Shown: positions 35,829 to 46,720 of the stretch, piece by piece
How the letters are laid out: each line of letters opens with the position of its first letter
Numbering within the stretch: position 1 is the first letter of the stretch
NCBI RefSeq assembly: GCF_026191725.2
Contig: NZ_CP120863.1
Coordinates: forward strand, 2,088,001-2,152,000
Direction: 5' to 3'
Source: Roseibium porphyridii
GTDB taxonomy: Bacteria > Pseudomonadota > Alphaproteobacteria > Rhizobiales > Stappiaceae
Length of the DNA: 64,000 bases
Position numbers and translations under genes: made by a program
Notes under the pieces: generated by a model
Databases searched by the model: none
What the model was told of the DNA's origin: nothing
Seen by the model: the letters and a program-made list of their open reading frames with translations, nothing else

Positions 35829-37541
35829 ATGACCTTGGTAAGCGAACCGGAAAGTTTCCTTCAAGTGCGGCGCTCCCAGCCAAGGGCTGCCCGGGGATCA
35901 GTGTCTTCAAGCGCGGTCAAATCACGTGTCTATGTCGCCATGCTTGCTTTTGCATGTGTTTATGTCGCCATCGCTGGGCGTCTTGTCATGCTTGCGCAGA
36001 TGGAGGAAGCGCCGTCGCGTGCCTTTATCTCCGCACAGGATTCCGTTTCGGCATCGCGGCCTGATCTCATTGATCGTAATGGAGAAATCCTCGCAACGGA
36101 TATCAAGACCGCGTCTCTTTATGCCGAACCGCGCCGCGTCATTGACGTCGATGAGGCCGTCGAGGGCCTGATCCGCGTTCTGCCGGAGCTCGATGAGGCC
36201 TTGGTGCGCCGCCGCTTGGAAAGCGGCACCGGCTTTGTCTGGCTGAAGCGTGAAATGACGCCGCAACAGGCCAAGAAGATTCACAATCTCGGTCTGCCTG
36301 GCGTCGGGTTCCTGTCTGAGAACCAGAGATTTTATCCTGGCGGTCCAACAGCAGGTCACATTGTCGGTTCGGTCAACGTCGACAATCAGGGTCTGGCGGG
36401 TATCGAAAAATACATTGATGGCGAGTGGCTTGCCGACCTGCAGTCTCTCGGCTTCACGTCCGACCGCTCGATGGAACCTGTACGTTTGTCCGTAGACTTG
36501 CGGGTTCAGCACGTGGTGCGCGACGAACTGGTCAAGGCGATGGAGCGCTACAAGGCAATTGCCGCTGCCGGAATTGTCTTGGACGCAAAAACCGGCGAAG
36601 TCGTTGCGATGTCGTCCTTGCCGGACTACGACCCGAATGACCGTTCGCAGGCGCTTGAGAAAGACCGTCTGAACAGAGCGACGGGCGGCGTCTTTGAAAT
36701 GGGCTCCGTTTTCAAAACCTTCACGACTGCGATGGCACTGGATTCTGGTGCCGTTTCAATCAACGATAGTTTTGATGCCACGCGTCCGATTCGGGCCGGA
36801 GGTCGGACGATTTCCGATTTCCACGGGAAAAACCGCATTCTGTCTGTCCCGGAAATTTTCATTTATTCCTCCAACATCGGCACAGCCAAGATGATGTTGG
36901 CAACCGGTATCTCCAGGCAACGTGAATTTTTCGAGCGCCTTCATCTGACGAAGCGTTTGAAGACTGAGTTGCCGGAAAATGCTGCGCCATTGCTGCCGCC
37001 GAAATGGAATGAGCTGGCAGCCATGACGATTTCATTTGGTCACGGTATTTCAGTCACTCCGATGCAGACCGCAGTTGCTGCCGCAGCACTCGTCAATGGA
37101 GGCAAGCTCCTGCCTCCAACCTTTGTTCCGCGCAGCCCGGCTGATGTCCAAGCCGTTGAGAGGCAAGTTATTTCGCCTGAGGTTAGCCGGATCATGCGGT
37201 ATCTTTTCCGCTTGAATGTTCTTTCCGGATCAGGGCGCAAGGCAGATGTTCCTGGCTATGTTGTTGGTGGCAAAACGGGAACCGCGGAGAAGATTGAAAA
37301 TGGCCGATATGTCGACAACAAGCGGCGCAACTCGTTCCTGTCTGCGTTTCCCATGGACGACCCGCGATATGTGGTGCTTGTCGTGATCGACGAGCCTAAG
37401 CGCGAACGTGAGGGAACAGGTGTAACTGCTGGTTGGAACGCAGCGCCTATGGTTGGCGCTATCGTGCGCCGTGCCGCACCGATGCTGGGTGTAATGCCGC
37501 GTTTCGGCAAAGGGGATGAACCAATCGAGATTTCCTATTAA
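35829..37541 (+). CDS. ftsI: FtsI, septal peptidoglycan transpeptidase (PBP3)
   Basis: A 570-residue class B penicillin-binding protein that cross-links septal peptidoglycan with FtsW. One membrane segment (about 33-55) is followed by a pedestal domain and the transpeptidase. Active-site motifs are Ser293-V-F-Lys296, SSN (347-349) and KTGT (482-485). ATG 35829 lies 10 bases after ftsL; an in-frame start at 35790 would overlap ftsL but has no good ribosome site. An 89-base gap before murE is the longest in the front half of the cluster. Confidence 0.96.
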   Translation: MTLVSEPESFLQVRRSQPRAARGSVSSSAVKSRVYVAMLAFACVYVAIAGRLVMLAQMEEAPSRAFISAQDSVSASRPDLIDRNGEILATDIKTASLYAEPRRVIDVDEAVEGLIRVLPELDEALVRRRLESGTGFVWLKREMTPQQAKKIHNLGLPGVGFLSENQRFYPGGPTAGHIVGSVNVDNQGLAGIEKYIDGEWLADLQSLGFTSDRSMEPVRLSVDLRVQHVVRDELVKAMERYKAIAAAGIVLDAKTGEVVAMSSLPDYDPNDRSQALEKDRLNRATGGVFEMGSVFKTFTTAMALDSGAVSINDSFDATRPIRAGGRTISDFHGKNRILSVPEIFIYSSNIGTAKMMLATGISRQREFFERLHLTKRLKTELPENAAPLLPPKWNELAAMTISFGHGISVTPMQTAVAAAALVNGGKLLPPTFVPRSPADVQAVERQVISPEVSRIMRYLFRLNVLSGSGRKADVPGYVVGGKTGTAEKIENGRYVDNKRRNSFLSAFPMDDPRYVVLVVIDEPKREREGTGVTAGWNAAPMVGAIVRRAAPMLGVMPRFGKGDEPIEISY

Positions 37542-37630
37542 GGAGACACTCTAACCAACTTCGGGAGCTGGCGGGGTCGCAGCCGGTACCGGTTCTCGAA
37601 ATGACGACGCACAGATGATGATCGGGTGAG

Positions 37631-39100
37631 ATGGATCTTGAATATCTAGCCGCCGGCCTTGATGTGCCGGGCGAGGCGAAGAACGTGCAGATTTCTGGGT
37701 TGACGGCGGACAGTCGAAACGTCGGTCCCGGCTTTCTTTTCGCGGCTCTGAAGGGCGCCACAGTCGACGGCACAAAGTTTGCCCCGGATGCGGTCGCTTC
37801 CGGGGCTCTTGTCATCTTGTGCGCATTGGATGCGGTCGAGAGGGTCAGAAACAGCTGTTCGCCCGACACGATTGTCCTCGGTGCGGAAGAGCCGCGCCAG
37901 GTTCTGGCACGCATGGCGGCTAGGTTCTACGGTGCGCAGCCGGACACGATTGTCGCCGTCACCGGAACTGCAGGTAAAACATCCGTTGCGCAATTCGTCC
38001 GGCAGATCTTTCAATCGGCAGGCCATCCGGCCGCAAGCCTTGGAACTCTTGGAACAATCAAGCCTGATGGCGAGAGTTACGGCGGACTGACGACGCCTGA
38101 CCCGGTGGCTTTGCAGAAGGATCTTGCAGAGCTTCATGCTGAAGGGATTGACCATGCGGCCCTGGAGGCCTCTTCCCATGGACTGGACCAATACAGGCTG
38201 GACGGAGTGCGGCTGACAGCGGCTGGCTTCACCAATCTTGGCCGCGATCATATGGACTATCACTCCACTCTTGAGGACTATCTTCAAGCCAAGCTCCGCC
38301 TGTTCTCTGAACTCCTGCCAAACGGTGGAACGGTGGTTCTGGATCCGGGTGAAAAGTATGCCGACAGGGTCGCAGATGTTGCTCGTGAACGTGGTCTTGC
38401 CCTCTTCACGGTTGGTGAGACCGGCAAGGATCTCACTCTTACCGGCCTGAGGCCGCAAGGCGCGGGGCAGGAGCTGACCCTCCAGACCGTACGCGGTGAA
38501 TACAGGGTTACGCTGCCTCTGATTGGCCGGTTTCAGGTTTCCAACGCGTTGATCGCGGCGGGATTGGCCATTTCGGCCGGTATCGATACAGGTACGGCGC
38601 TTCGGTCTCTTGAGAACCTGAAGGGGGCTCCTGGACGATTGGAACTCGCCGGCAAGACAGGTTCAGGTGGCCTTGTATTTGTCGACTACGCCCACAAGCC
38701 GGATGCGCTGGACAATGCTTTGGCGGCGCTGAAGCCATTCGCACGTGGAAAATTGTATGTCGTGATTGGCGCTGGAGGCGATCGGGATCCCGGCAAGCGT
38801 GAATTGATGGGGGCTGCGGCTTCCCGACAAGCGGATCTGGTCATTGTCACCGACGATAATCCGCGGTCTGAAGATCCGGCCGAAATCCGCAAGGCCGTTC
38901 TTGCGGGTGCACAAGGAGCGATTGAGATTGGGGATCGGGATAAGGCGATCTCCGAAGGTGTGCGCCGCCTCGAAGCCGGCGATATCTTGTGTGTTGCGGG
39001 AAAAGGACACGAAACGGGCCAGATTGTTGGCGACACAGTGATTCCCTTTTCCGACCACGAAGCTGTGCAACGCGCCATCAGCAATGAAGGAAACTCATGA
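37631..39100 (+). CDS. murE: UDP-MurNAc-tripeptide synthetase MurE
   Basis: A 489-residue cytoplasmic Mur ligase that adds the third residue to UDP-MurNAc-L-Ala-D-Glu using ATP. The phosphate loop is TGTAGKTS (111-118), the carbamylated-lysine region follows LEASSHGLDQYR, and DNPRSEDP near 410 is the meso-diaminopimelate recognition motif, so the substrate is meso-A2pm as in other Gram-negatives. It overlaps murF by 4 bases. Confidence 0.96.
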   Translation: MDLEYLAAGLDVPGEAKNVQISGLTADSRNVGPGFLFAALKGATVDGTKFAPDAVASGALVILCALDAVERVRNSCSPDTIVLGAEEPRQVLARMAARFYGAQPDTIVAVTGTAGKTSVAQFVRQIFQSAGHPAASLGTLGTIKPDGESYGGLTTPDPVALQKDLAELHAEGIDHAALEASSHGLDQYRLDGVRLTAAGFTNLGRDHMDYHSTLEDYLQAKLRLFSELLPNGGTVVLDPGEKYADRVADVARERGLALFTVGETGKDLTLTGLRPQGAGQELTLQTVRGEYRVTLPLIGRFQVSNALIAAGLAISAGIDTGTALRSLENLKGAPGRLELAGKTGSGGLVFVDYAHKPDALDNALAALKPFARGKLYVVIGAGGDRDPGKRELMGAAASRQADLVIVTDDNPRSEDPAEIRKAVLAGAQGAIEIGDRDKAISEGVRRLEAGDILCVAGKGHETGQIVGDTVIPFSDHEAVQRAISNEGNS

Positions 39101-40527
39101 GCGAGCCGCTTTGGACTCTGGATGCCTTTGCTGAGGCTGCAGCAGGCAGCACCAGAGGTGATGTTGGTGCTGACATCACCGGAATATCCATCGACAGCCG
39201 GTCTCTTGAGCCGGGGGATGCTTTCATAGCGATCAAAGGTGATCGCCTGGACGGTCACGACTACGTTGCCGCAGCGCTTGAAGCTGGCGCATCCTTGGCG
39301 CTCGTTTCAGAAGACAAGCTTTCAGAATTGCCGGAAAACGGCCGCTATGTGGTCGTCAGTGATACGCTTGAAGCGATGCGCAAGTTGGGGATTGCTGCGC
39401 GCGCGCGGTCAAAGGCCAGAATTGTTGCGGTGACGGGGTCTGTTGGCAAGACCGGAACAAAGGAAGCGCTTCGCCTGACGCTGGAACAATCCGGCAAGGT
39501 TCATGCCTCGGCAGCATCTTTTAACAATCATTGGGGAGTACCTCTGACGCTTGCACGTATGCCGGCGGATGCCGACTTTGGAGTGTTTGAGATCGGAATG
39601 AACCATGCGGGTGAGATTATCCCGCTGGTCAAGATGGTTCGCCCGCATGTTGCGATCATAACCACGGTTCAGCCGGTTCACCTTGAGTATTTCGATTCAG
39701 TTGAAAAGATTGCTCAGGCGAAAGCGGAGATCTTCAGTGGTTTGGAGCCGGGTGGCATCGCGATCTTAAACAGGGACAACCATCAATACGATCTGTTGAA
39801 GTTCCTGGCCGTCAATGCCGGCGTATCGGTCGTTCAAACCTTTGGTGAGGCTGCGTCAGCCGACAGCCATATCGAAAATCACGCAAGCTATCCGGCCGGC
39901 TCAAGTGTCGATGCAAACATCCTGGGACAGGAAATCACTTACAAGATCGGTGCACCCGGCAAACACTTCATCAAAAACAGCCTGGCGGTGTTGACCGCGG
40001 TGGTTGATCTTGGTGCGGACCTTGCCAAAGCCGGTCTGGCACTTGATGCCATGCGCGCGCCGAAGGGCCGAGGCGAGGTGAGCCGACTGCCGATGCCGGA
40101 TGGTGAACTGAACCTTATTGACGAAAGCTATAACGCCAACCCGGCTTCAATGCGCGCTGCGCTTGCCGTGCTGGGCGAGGCGCCGGTCACGCGACCTGGA
40201 AGACGTGTGGCAGTGCTGGGTGACATGCTGGAACTTGGCGCGGAAGCCGATCGGCTGCACGGGGAGTTGCACGTGCCGATCAGCGAAGCCGGCATAGATG
40301 CGGTCTACTGCGTTGGACCGCACATGCATGCGCTTTGGCAAAATCTGCCGAGGGAAATACGGGCTCACTACAGCGAAAATGCAAAAGATCTGGAAGACCT
40401 TCTTTTGGGCGAGGTCAGGTCCGGCGATGTTGTTATGATCAAGGGATCGCTCGGTACCCGAATGGGTCCGCTTGTCGAGGCCCTCAAAAAGGAATATCCG
40501 CCCGCGGACGACATCGCGGCGGCATAA
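39097..40527 (+). CDS. murF: UDP-MurNAc-pentapeptide synthetase MurF
   Basis: A 476-residue Mur ligase that adds D-Ala-D-Ala to the UDP-MurNAc-tripeptide. ATP loop TGSVGKTGTKEAL (about 112-124), FNNHWGVPLTL, EIGMNHAGEI and DESYNANPASMRAAL are the family marks. It overlaps murE by 4 bases and lies 10 bases before mraY. The substrate D-Ala-D-Ala is made by the ddl gene in the same cluster. Confidence 0.96.
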   Translation: MSEPLWTLDAFAEAAAGSTRGDVGADITGISIDSRSLEPGDAFIAIKGDRLDGHDYVAAALEAGASLALVSEDKLSELPENGRYVVVSDTLEAMRKLGIAARARSKARIVAVTGSVGKTGTKEALRLTLEQSGKVHASAASFNNHWGVPLTLARMPADADFGVFEIGMNHAGEIIPLVKMVRPHVAIITTVQPVHLEYFDSVEKIAQAKAEIFSGLEPGGIAILNRDNHQYDLLKFLAVNAGVSVVQTFGEAASADSHIENHASYPAGSSVDANILGQEITYKIGAPGKHFIKNSLAVLTAVVDLGADLAKAGLALDAMRAPKGRGEVSRLPMPDGELNLIDESYNANPASMRAALAVLGEAPVTRPGRRVAVLGDMLELGAEADRLHGELHVPISEAGIDAVYCVGPHMHALWQNLPREIRAHYSENAKDLEDLLLGEVRSGDVVMIKGSLGTRMGPLVEALKKEYPPADDIAAA

Positions 40528-40537
40528 GGGATAGCTG

Positions 40538-41623
40538 ATGTTTTATTTCTTGGGGGAATTTGCGGATCAGATATCGGCACTGAATGTGTTCCGGTACATC
40601 ACGTTCCGCACAGGCGGTGCGATTATGACCGCCCTGTTTTTTGTCTTTCTGTTTGGTCCCAAAATCATCGCCAGCCTGCGTATTCGCCAGGGCCATGGCC
40701 AGCCTATCCGGTCCGACGGACCGGAGAGCCATCTCCTGACCAAAAAAGGTACGCCGACGATGGGAGGACTGATGATCCTCTCCGGGGCAATGGTTGCAAC
40801 CCTTTTGTGGACGGATCTCTCCAATCCCTATGTCTGGGTGGTGATCTTCGTGACGCTTGGTTTCGGCAGTATCGGCTTTTACGACGACTATCTCAAAGTG
40901 ACGAAGTCATCTCACAAGGGCTTTGGCAGCAAAGCGCGCCTCGGTCTTGAATTTTTGATTGCCGGAATTGCTGCCTATGCGGTTACTGTGCTCGACACCT
41001 CGGAGTTTTCCGAGGCGATCACCTTTCCATTTCTGAAAGATTTCACGCTCAATCTCGGGCTGATTTTTATCCCCTTTGCCGCCTTTGTCATGGTCGGTGC
41101 AGGCAATGCGGTCAACCTGACGGACGGGCTCGACGGGCTCGCGATCGTGCCGGTGATGATCGCCTGTGCTTCCTTTGGTTTGATCGCTTATCTGTCCGGG
41201 AACGCAGTTTTTGCAAACTATCTGCAAATCCATCATGTTTCGGGAACCGGTGAACTCGCGGTCATTTGTGGCGCTGTCATTGGCGCTGGCCTTGGGTTCT
41301 TGTGGTTCAATGCGCCTCCGGCAGCGATTTTCATGGGCGATACGGGATCGCTTGCTCTGGGCGGCATGATTGGAGCTATTGCGGTCGCGACCAAGCACGA
41401 GATCGTTCTGGCAATCATCGGCGGTTTGTTCGTGCTTGAGGCCGTTTCCGTGATTGTTCAGGTCATTTCGTTCAAATTGACGGGCAAGCGGGTTTTCCGA
41501 ATGGCCCCGATCCATCATCATTTTGAGATCATGGGCTGGACGGAAAGCCAGGTTGTGATCCGCTTCTGGATCATTGCCGTTGTGCTTGCTCTGGTTGGCC
41601 TTGCCACGCTGAAGCTGAGGTAG
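40538..41623 (+). CDS. mraY: Phospho-MurNAc-pentapeptide transferase MraY
   Basis: A 361-residue polytopic membrane enzyme (about ten segments) that moves phospho-MurNAc-pentapeptide to undecaprenyl phosphate, forming lipid I. Catalytic motifs are [15 protein letters not shown] with the Asp pair, [16 protein letters not shown], and [11 protein letters not shown]; the C-terminal [14 protein letters not shown]is loop is intact. Start ATG 40538. It is followed 5 bases later by murD. Confidence 0.97.
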   Translation: MFYFLGEFADQISALNVFRYITFRTGGAIMTALFFVFLFGPKIIASLRIRQGHGQPIRSDGPESHLLTKKGTPTMGGLMILSGAMVATLLWTDLSNPYVWVVIFVTLGFGSIGFYDDYLKVTKSSHKGFGSKARLGLEFLIAGIAAYAVTVLDTSEFSEAITFPFLKDFTLNLGLIFIPFAAFVMVGAGNAVNLTDGLDGLAIVPVMIACASFGLIAYLSGNAVFANYLQIHHVSGTGELAVICGAVIGAGLGFLWFNAPPAAIFMGDTGSLALGGMIGAIAVATKHEIVLAIIGGLFVLEAVSVIVQVISFKLTGKRVFRMAPIHHHFEIMGWTESQVVIRFWIIAVVLALVGLATLKLR

Positions 41624-41628
41624 GCCGC

Positions 41629-43029
41629 ATGATCCCAGTCACCACTTTCGCAAATGAGAAGGTTGCCCTGTTCGGATTGGGCGGATCCGGACTTGCAACT
41701 GCGCGTGCTCTCAAGGCGGGCGGCGCGGATGTGGTGTGTTTCGACGACAGTGAAGGCAGGGTTCAACAGGCTACAGGCGAAGGCTTGCAAACAAGTAACC
41801 TGAGGCAGATCGACTGGTCGGATGTCAGCGCGCTGGTGCTTGCGCCAGGGGTCCCGCTGACGCACCCTCTGCCGCACTGGTCAGTTGAACTGGCAAGAGA
41901 TGCAGGTGTCGAAATCATCGGCGATGTGGAGCTCTTCTGTCGCGAGAAGCGTAGGCTTTGTCCAGAAGCTCCGCTCATTGCCATCACCGGTACAAATGGG
42001 AAGTCGACGACAACTGCACTTGTTGCGCATCTCCTGAAAGAGCTCGGCCTGGATGTTCAGGTCGGCGGAAATATCGGCACGCCGGTTCTGGACCTGGAGA
42101 CACCGCAGCCAGGCCGCCACTATGTTGTGGAGTGTTCTTCCTACCAGATCGATTTGGCACCTTCGCTCGATGCGACTGTCGGCATCCACATGAACCTGTC
42201 GCCTGACCACCTCGACAGGCATGGTTCCATGGAGAACTATGCCGCGATCAAGGAACGGCTGGTGGCTGGTTCGAAAGTTGCCATTGTCGGCGTGGATGAC
42301 CGGTTGTCCTCAACAATTGCCGATCGCCTGGAACTTGCGCGCAAACCGGTTTGTCGGATCGCAGGAGAGCGAGAACTCACCAATGGTATATATGCGCGTC
42401 ACGGTCGCCTCTTCGAAGCTCACGAAGGAATGCAGAGCGAAGTTGCGACGCTAGGAGGCATCGACAGTCTTCGAGGTGATCACAACGGTCAGAATGCTGC
42501 TGCTGCGTTTGCCGCATTGCGCGCGCTTGAACTGCCTGCAGACCGTATCGCTGAAGCTATGAAGACATTTCCGGGCCTTCACCATCGCATGGAAGTCGTT
42601 TCAAGACAGGGACGGGTGCTCTTCATCAACGATTCCAAGGCAACAAATGCGGACGCGGCGGCGCGGGCGCTGGCCAGCTTTGACCGGATATACTGGATTG
42701 CAGGTGGGCGTGCCAAAGAAGGCGGTATTTCTTCTTTGGACGAGTATTTCCCGAAGATAGCGAAAACTTTCCTGATCGGTGAAGCGGCGGACGCCTTTGC
42801 CAAGACACTGGATGGTCGCGTTCCCTACAAGGTCAGCGGAACGATGCCTCAAGCGGTCAAGGATGCCGTTGCCGAAGCGGCTGAAGACGACGCAGCCGAG
42901 ATAGCGATTTTGCTGTCTCCAGCCTGTGCGAGCTTCGACCAATTTCCGAATTTTGAACTGCGGGGCGCTGCTTTTGTAGATGCGGTGCGTGCCTTGCCTG
43001 GTGCTGGTAACACTCAGGAGGTGGCTTAG
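41629..43029 (+). CDS. murD: UDP-MurNAc-L-alanine:D-glutamate ligase MurD
   Basis: A 466-residue Mur ligase that adds D-glutamate to UDP-MurNAc-L-Ala. The N-terminal UDP-binding Rossmann part has [15 protein letters not shown] (14-28), the ATP loop is TGTNGKSTT (120-128), and [15 protein letters not shown] near 337 is the MurD-typical third motif. It starts 5 bases after mraY and ends 1 base before the ftsW start. Confidence 0.96.
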   Translation: MIPVTTFANEKVALFGLGGSGLATARALKAGGADVVCFDDSEGRVQQATGEGLQTSNLRQIDWSDVSALVLAPGVPLTHPLPHWSVELARDAGVEIIGDVELFCREKRRLCPEAPLIAITGTNGKSTTTALVAHLLKELGLDVQVGGNIGTPVLDLETPQPGRHYVVECSSYQIDLAPSLDATVGIHMNLSPDHLDRHGSMENYAAIKERLVAGSKVAIVGVDDRLSSTIADRLELARKPVCRIAGERELTNGIYARHGRLFEAHEGMQSEVATLGGIDSLRGDHNGQNAAAAFAALRALELPADRIAEAMKTFPGLHHRMEVVSRQGRVLFINDSKATNADAAARALASFDRIYWIAGGRAKEGGISSLDEYFPKIAKTFLIGEAADAFAKTLDGRVPYKVSGTMPQAVKDAVAEAAEDDAAEIAILLSPACASFDQFPNFELRGAAFVDAVRALPGAGNTQEVA

Positions 43030-43030
43030 T

Positions 43031-44188
43031 ATGGTCTCGCGCGCAGATCGCAGCAAATTTGCCGAATGGCTCTGGACGGTGGATCACTATCTGCTTGCTG
43101 CTTTCGGGCTGCTGCTTTTGGCAGGAGTGGTCTTTGCCTTTGCGGCAAGCCCGCCCGTGGCGGAACGAATTGGCGTTGACTCTCTTTACTTCGTTAAACG
43201 CCAGGCGATGTTTGTTGTTCCTGCGCTCGTTATCATGTTGGCCGCGTCCTTGATGACACCCAGAATGGTCCGCAGGGCAGCGCTTGTCGTGTTCACGGTT
43301 TCGGTTTTTCTACTGATCGCCACGCTATTCATGGGATTTGAAACCAAGGGCGCGCGCCGGTGGATTTATATTGCCGGAGTTTCTTTGCAGGCATCGGAAT
43401 TTCTGAAACCGGCTTTTGTGATCCTGGTGGCGTTTCTGCTCTCTGAAAGCGGACGGAGACGCGAGATCCCGGGCATCTTGTTTGCTTTTGTCCTGTTTGC
43501 CATTTGCGCGGCGCTGTTGATCGCACAGCCCGACTTCGGTCAGACCATGCTGCTTGGCCTCGTTTGGGCAGGCCTGTTTTTTCTCAATGGCATTTCGTGG
43601 GTGATCATCATAGCGCTGGGGCTGATCGGCGTTGTGGGCCTCTTTGCGGCCTACGTTTTTCTGCCGCACGTTACCAATCGCGTTGATCGTTTTCTTGATC
43701 CGAGTTCCGGTGACACCTTCCAGGTAGACACGGCAATGGAGTCCTTCCTGTCCGGAGGCTGGTTCGGTCAGGGGCCGGGTGAGGGGACTGTCAAACGGGT
43801 CCTGCCGGACAGCCATGCGGACTTTATCTTCGCCGTTGTCGGCGAGGAGTTTGGCGTTGTTGTTTGCCTGCTGCTGGTTGGTGTCTTTGCCTTTATCGTC
43901 ATCCGGGGGCTCAGCCATGCGGGTCGCGACCAGGATGCGTTCAGCCGTCTCGCCACGGCTGGTCTGTTGGTTTTGTTCGGGTTACAGGCAACCATCAATC
44001 TCGCCGTCAATCTTCACCTGATCCCATCCAAGGGCATGACCTTGCCATTCATTTCCTATGGTGGATCGTCGCTGCTGTCGTCTGCAATGACTGCAGGTGC
44101 CATTTTGGCGCTAACCCGGCGGCGTCCGCGGCCCTCGCGCAGCGAAGCTGTGACAGTTAGCCGACTTTCGCCTTCTTCGTTGATGTAG
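43031..44188 (+). CDS. ftsW: FtsW, septal peptidoglycan glycosyltransferase (SEDS)
   Basis: A 385-residue SEDS protein with about ten membrane segments that polymerises lipid II at the septum in complex with FtsI. Conserved parts are KGARRWIYIAGVSLQASEFLKPAFV, AQPDFGQTMLL with the catalytic Asp region, GPGEGTVKRVLPDSHADFIFAVVGEEFG and the C-terminal MTLPFISYGGSSLL. ATG 43031 has AGGAGGTGG about 7 bases upstream inside the murD end. Confidence 0.96.
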   Translation: MVSRADRSKFAEWLWTVDHYLLAAFGLLLLAGVVFAFAASPPVAERIGVDSLYFVKRQAMFVVPALVIMLAASLMTPRMVRRAALVVFTVSVFLLIATLFMGFETKGARRWIYIAGVSLQASEFLKPAFVILVAFLLSESGRRREIPGILFAFVLFAICAALLIAQPDFGQTMLLGLVWAGLFFLNGISWVIIIALGLIGVVGLFAAYVFLPHVTNRVDRFLDPSSGDTFQVDTAMESFLSGGWFGQGPGEGTVKRVLPDSHADFIFAVVGEEFGVVVCLLLVGVFAFIVIRGLSHAGRDQDAFSRLATAGLLVLFGLQATINLAVNLHLIPSKGMTLPFISYGGSSLLSSAMTAGAILALTRRRPRPSRSEAVTVSRLSPSSLM

Positions 44189-44205
44189 TTTCAGACCGGT
44201 ATTCC

Positions 44206-45312
44206 ATGGGTAAGACAGTATTATTGACGGCGGGTGGCACAGGTGGCCATCTATTTCCCGCGCAGGCGCTGGCAAGTGAATTGCTCCGGCGTGGTTGGAC
44301 CGTGGAACTGGCAACCGATGAACGTGCAGACAAATACGGGTCTGCTTTTCCCGCCAGAAAAGTGCACATCATCGCATCTGAAACCATCCGAGGCCGCAAT
44401 CCGATTTCACTCGCGAAGACTGCTTTCAGTCTCCTGAAGGGCACGTTGCAGGCACGCTCCGTGATCAGGACCTTGAAGCCTGACGTTGTCGCGGGTTTTG
44501 GAGGTTATCCAACCTTTCCGCCCATGTTTGCAGCCCGTATGACCGAAACGCCATCCATTCTTCATGAAGCCAATGCGGTCATGGGCCGTGCCAACAAACT
44601 CCTGGCGAAAGGTGTGACTGCGATCGCCACAAGTGTTCCGATCGAGGACTTGCCCGATGCGTCTTCGAATAAACAGGTCGAAACAGGGAACCCAGTGCGC
44701 GATGCCGTTCTGGAGGCTGCCGATCTACCTTATGACGCGCCGCGCTCGGATGGTGAATTCAAGCTGCTTGTCTTCGGTGGTTCCCAGGGAGCAAGGTTCT
44801 TTTCAGATCTGGTTCCACCGAGTGTCGAACACTTGCCAGCTGAAACAAGATCCCGTTTGCGCATTGTGCAGCAATGCCGCCCAGAAGACATGGAACGCGT
44901 GCAAAAGGCTTATCAAGATCTTGGTGTTGCCGCTGAGTGCGCTTCTTTTTTCCAGGACATGCCACAGCGCATCTCCCAAGCGCATATTGTTGTGTGCCGT
45001 TCCGGCGCTTCGTCGGTAAGTGAACTTAGCGTTCTTGGCCGTCCATCCATCCTGGTTCCGCTTCCAGGGGCAATTGACCAGGACCAGGCGGCCAACGCCA
45101 AGGTTCTTGAAAAGGCCGGCGGCGCCTGGCCGATCCGCGAGGTGGACCTTCATCCGGAGCGCCTAGCAAAAGAAATCCAACGCTTCATGGATGCACCCGA
45201 CATGCTGTCGAAAGCTGCTGAAAGAGCGCGCAGCGTCGCCAAACCGGATGCAGTGAAGCGATTGGCCGATTTGGTCGAGACCATTGCGCTTAAAAAAGGA
45301 GAACGGCCATGA
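44206..45312 (+). CDS. murG: MurG, lipid II GlcNAc transferase
   Basis: A 368-residue GT28 enzyme on the inner face of the membrane that adds GlcNAc to lipid I to make lipid II. GGTGGH (10-15) is the first glycine loop; [15 protein letters not shown] is the second, and [15 protein letters not shown] and the UDP-binding [14 protein letters not shown] segment follow. Normal length. It lies 17 bases after ftsW and overlaps murC by 4 bases. Confidence 0.96.
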   Translation: MGKTVLLTAGGTGGHLFPAQALASELLRRGWTVELATDERADKYGSAFPARKVHIIASETIRGRNPISLAKTAFSLLKGTLQARSVIRTLKPDVVAGFGGYPTFPPMFAARMTETPSILHEANAVMGRANKLLAKGVTAIATSVPIEDLPDASSNKQVETGNPVRDAVLEAADLPYDAPRSDGEFKLLVFGGSQGARFFSDLVPPSVEHLPAETRSRLRIVQQCRPEDMERVQKAYQDLGVAAECASFFQDMPQRISQAHIVVCRSGASSVSELSVLGRPSILVPLPGAIDQDQAANAKVLEKAGGAWPIREVDLHPERLAKEIQRFMDAPDMLSKAAERARSVAKPDAVKRLADLVETIALKKGERP

Positions 45313-46709
45313 AAATGCCGCAGGACATCGGACCGATCCATTTTGTCGGCATCGGCGGTATCGGCATGAGCGGTATTGCCGAAGTGTTGAAAACGCTTGG
45401 CTATCAGGTGCAGGGCTCCGACATGGCCGAGAACGCCAATGTTCAAAGGCTGCGCGCGAACGGCATTCCAGTCACTGTCGGGCATGAGGCGGATAATCTC
45501 GGGGAAGCTGAAGTTCTTGTCGTCTCTTCGGCGATCAAGAAGGACAATCCGGAACTGGTCGCAGCTCGTGAGAAGCTTATTCCTGTCGTGCGGCGCGCTG
45601 AAATGCTGGCAGAACTGATGCGCTTCAAGCAGGCGATTGCGGTCGGTGGAACCCATGGCAAGACAACCACCACATCCATGGTGGCGGCCTTGCTGGACGC
45701 GGGCCGGTTGGATCCGACAGTGATCAATGGCGGGATCATCAATGCCTATGGCACCAATGCCCGGATGGGAGCTGGTGACTGGATGGTTGTAGAGGCCGAT
45801 GAAAGCGACGGTACGTTTGTAAAGCTTCCGGCAGATGTTGCCATCGTCACGAACATCGACCCAGAGCATCTCGATCACTATGGCGATTTCGCTGGGGTGC
45901 GCGCGGCGTTCCGGCAATTCATCGAGAATGTGCCGTTCTATGGGTTCGCCGTGATGTGTCTTGATCATCCGGAAGTCCAGACCATGATCGGAACCATTGA
46001 AGACCGTCGTGTGGTTACCTATGGCACCAATCCGCAGGCGGATGTCCGGTACACCGATGTGTCCATGGATGGCGGCAAGTCGATCTTTTCAGTCACCATC
46101 AGGGATCGGCGCACGGACCAGGAGATCGAACTGAAGGATCTCGTTCTGCCAATGCCGGGACTGCACAATGTATCCAATGCTACGGCTGCGATTGCTGTGG
46201 CAGCGCAACTCGGTGTCGGTCCGGTAGATTTGGAAAAGGGAATATCCTCTTTCGGCGGCGTGAAGCGACGGTTCACCCACACGGGGACCGTGGATGGGGT
46301 CCAGATTTTTGACGACTACGGTCATCATCCCGTGGAAATCAAGGCGGTCCTTCATGCGGCCCGTCAATCCACAGCGGGCAAAGTTATCGCCGTTATGCAG
46401 CCGCATCGATATACGCGGCTGCAAAGCCTGTTCGACGATTTTTCCAACTGCTTCAACGATGCCGACAGTGTGATAATCGCACCGGTGTTTGCCGCGGGTG
46501 AGCAGCCGATTGAAGGCGCTCTGCATACCGACCTTGTGTCCGGCATGAAAACGCGCGGGCATCGACAGGTTCAGGCCATCGATGGTCCCGAAGAGATCCC
46601 TGGTCTCGTCAAGGAACTGGCGGAACCTGGCGACTTCGTCGTCTGCCTTGGCGCCGGAAACATCACACAATGGGCCTATGCCTTGCCCAAGCAGCTTGAA
46701 GAATTGTGA
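45309..46709 (+). CDS. murC: UDP-MurNAc:L-alanine ligase MurC
   Basis: A 466-residue Mur ligase that adds the first residue, L-alanine, to UDP-MurNAc. The UDP-binding start [17 protein letters not shown] (11-27) and the ATP loop [10 protein letters not shown] (114-123) are clear, with [10 protein letters not shown] and [10 protein letters not shown] further on. It overlaps murG by 4 bases, and murB starts 11 bases after its stop. Confidence 0.97.
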   Translation: MKMPQDIGPIHFVGIGGIGMSGIAEVLKTLGYQVQGSDMAENANVQRLRANGIPVTVGHEADNLGEAEVLVVSSAIKKDNPELVAAREKLIPVVRRAEMLAELMRFKQAIAVGGTHGKTTTTSMVAALLDAGRLDPTVINGGIINAYGTNARMGAGDWMVVEADESDGTFVKLPADVAIVTNIDPEHLDHYGDFAGVRAAFRQFIENVPFYGFAVMCLDHPEVQTMIGTIEDRRVVTYGTNPQADVRYTDVSMDGGKSIFSVTIRDRRTDQEIELKDLVLPMPGLHNVSNATAAIAVAAQLGVGPVDLEKGISSFGGVKRRFTHTGTVDGVQIFDDYGHHPVEIKAVLHAARQSTAGKVIAVMQPHRYTRLQSLFDDFSNCFNDADSVIIAPVFAAGEQPIEGALHTDLVSGMKTRGHRQVQAIDGPEEIPGLVKELAEPGDFVVCLGAGNITQWAYALPKQLEEL

Positions 46710-46720
46710 GGGAGGCAGGA

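Noticed and set aside
37586..37595. CCGGTACCGG palindrome in the 89-base gap between ftsI and murE
   Set aside because: A 10-bp GC palindrome is expected by chance at this composition and it stands alone.
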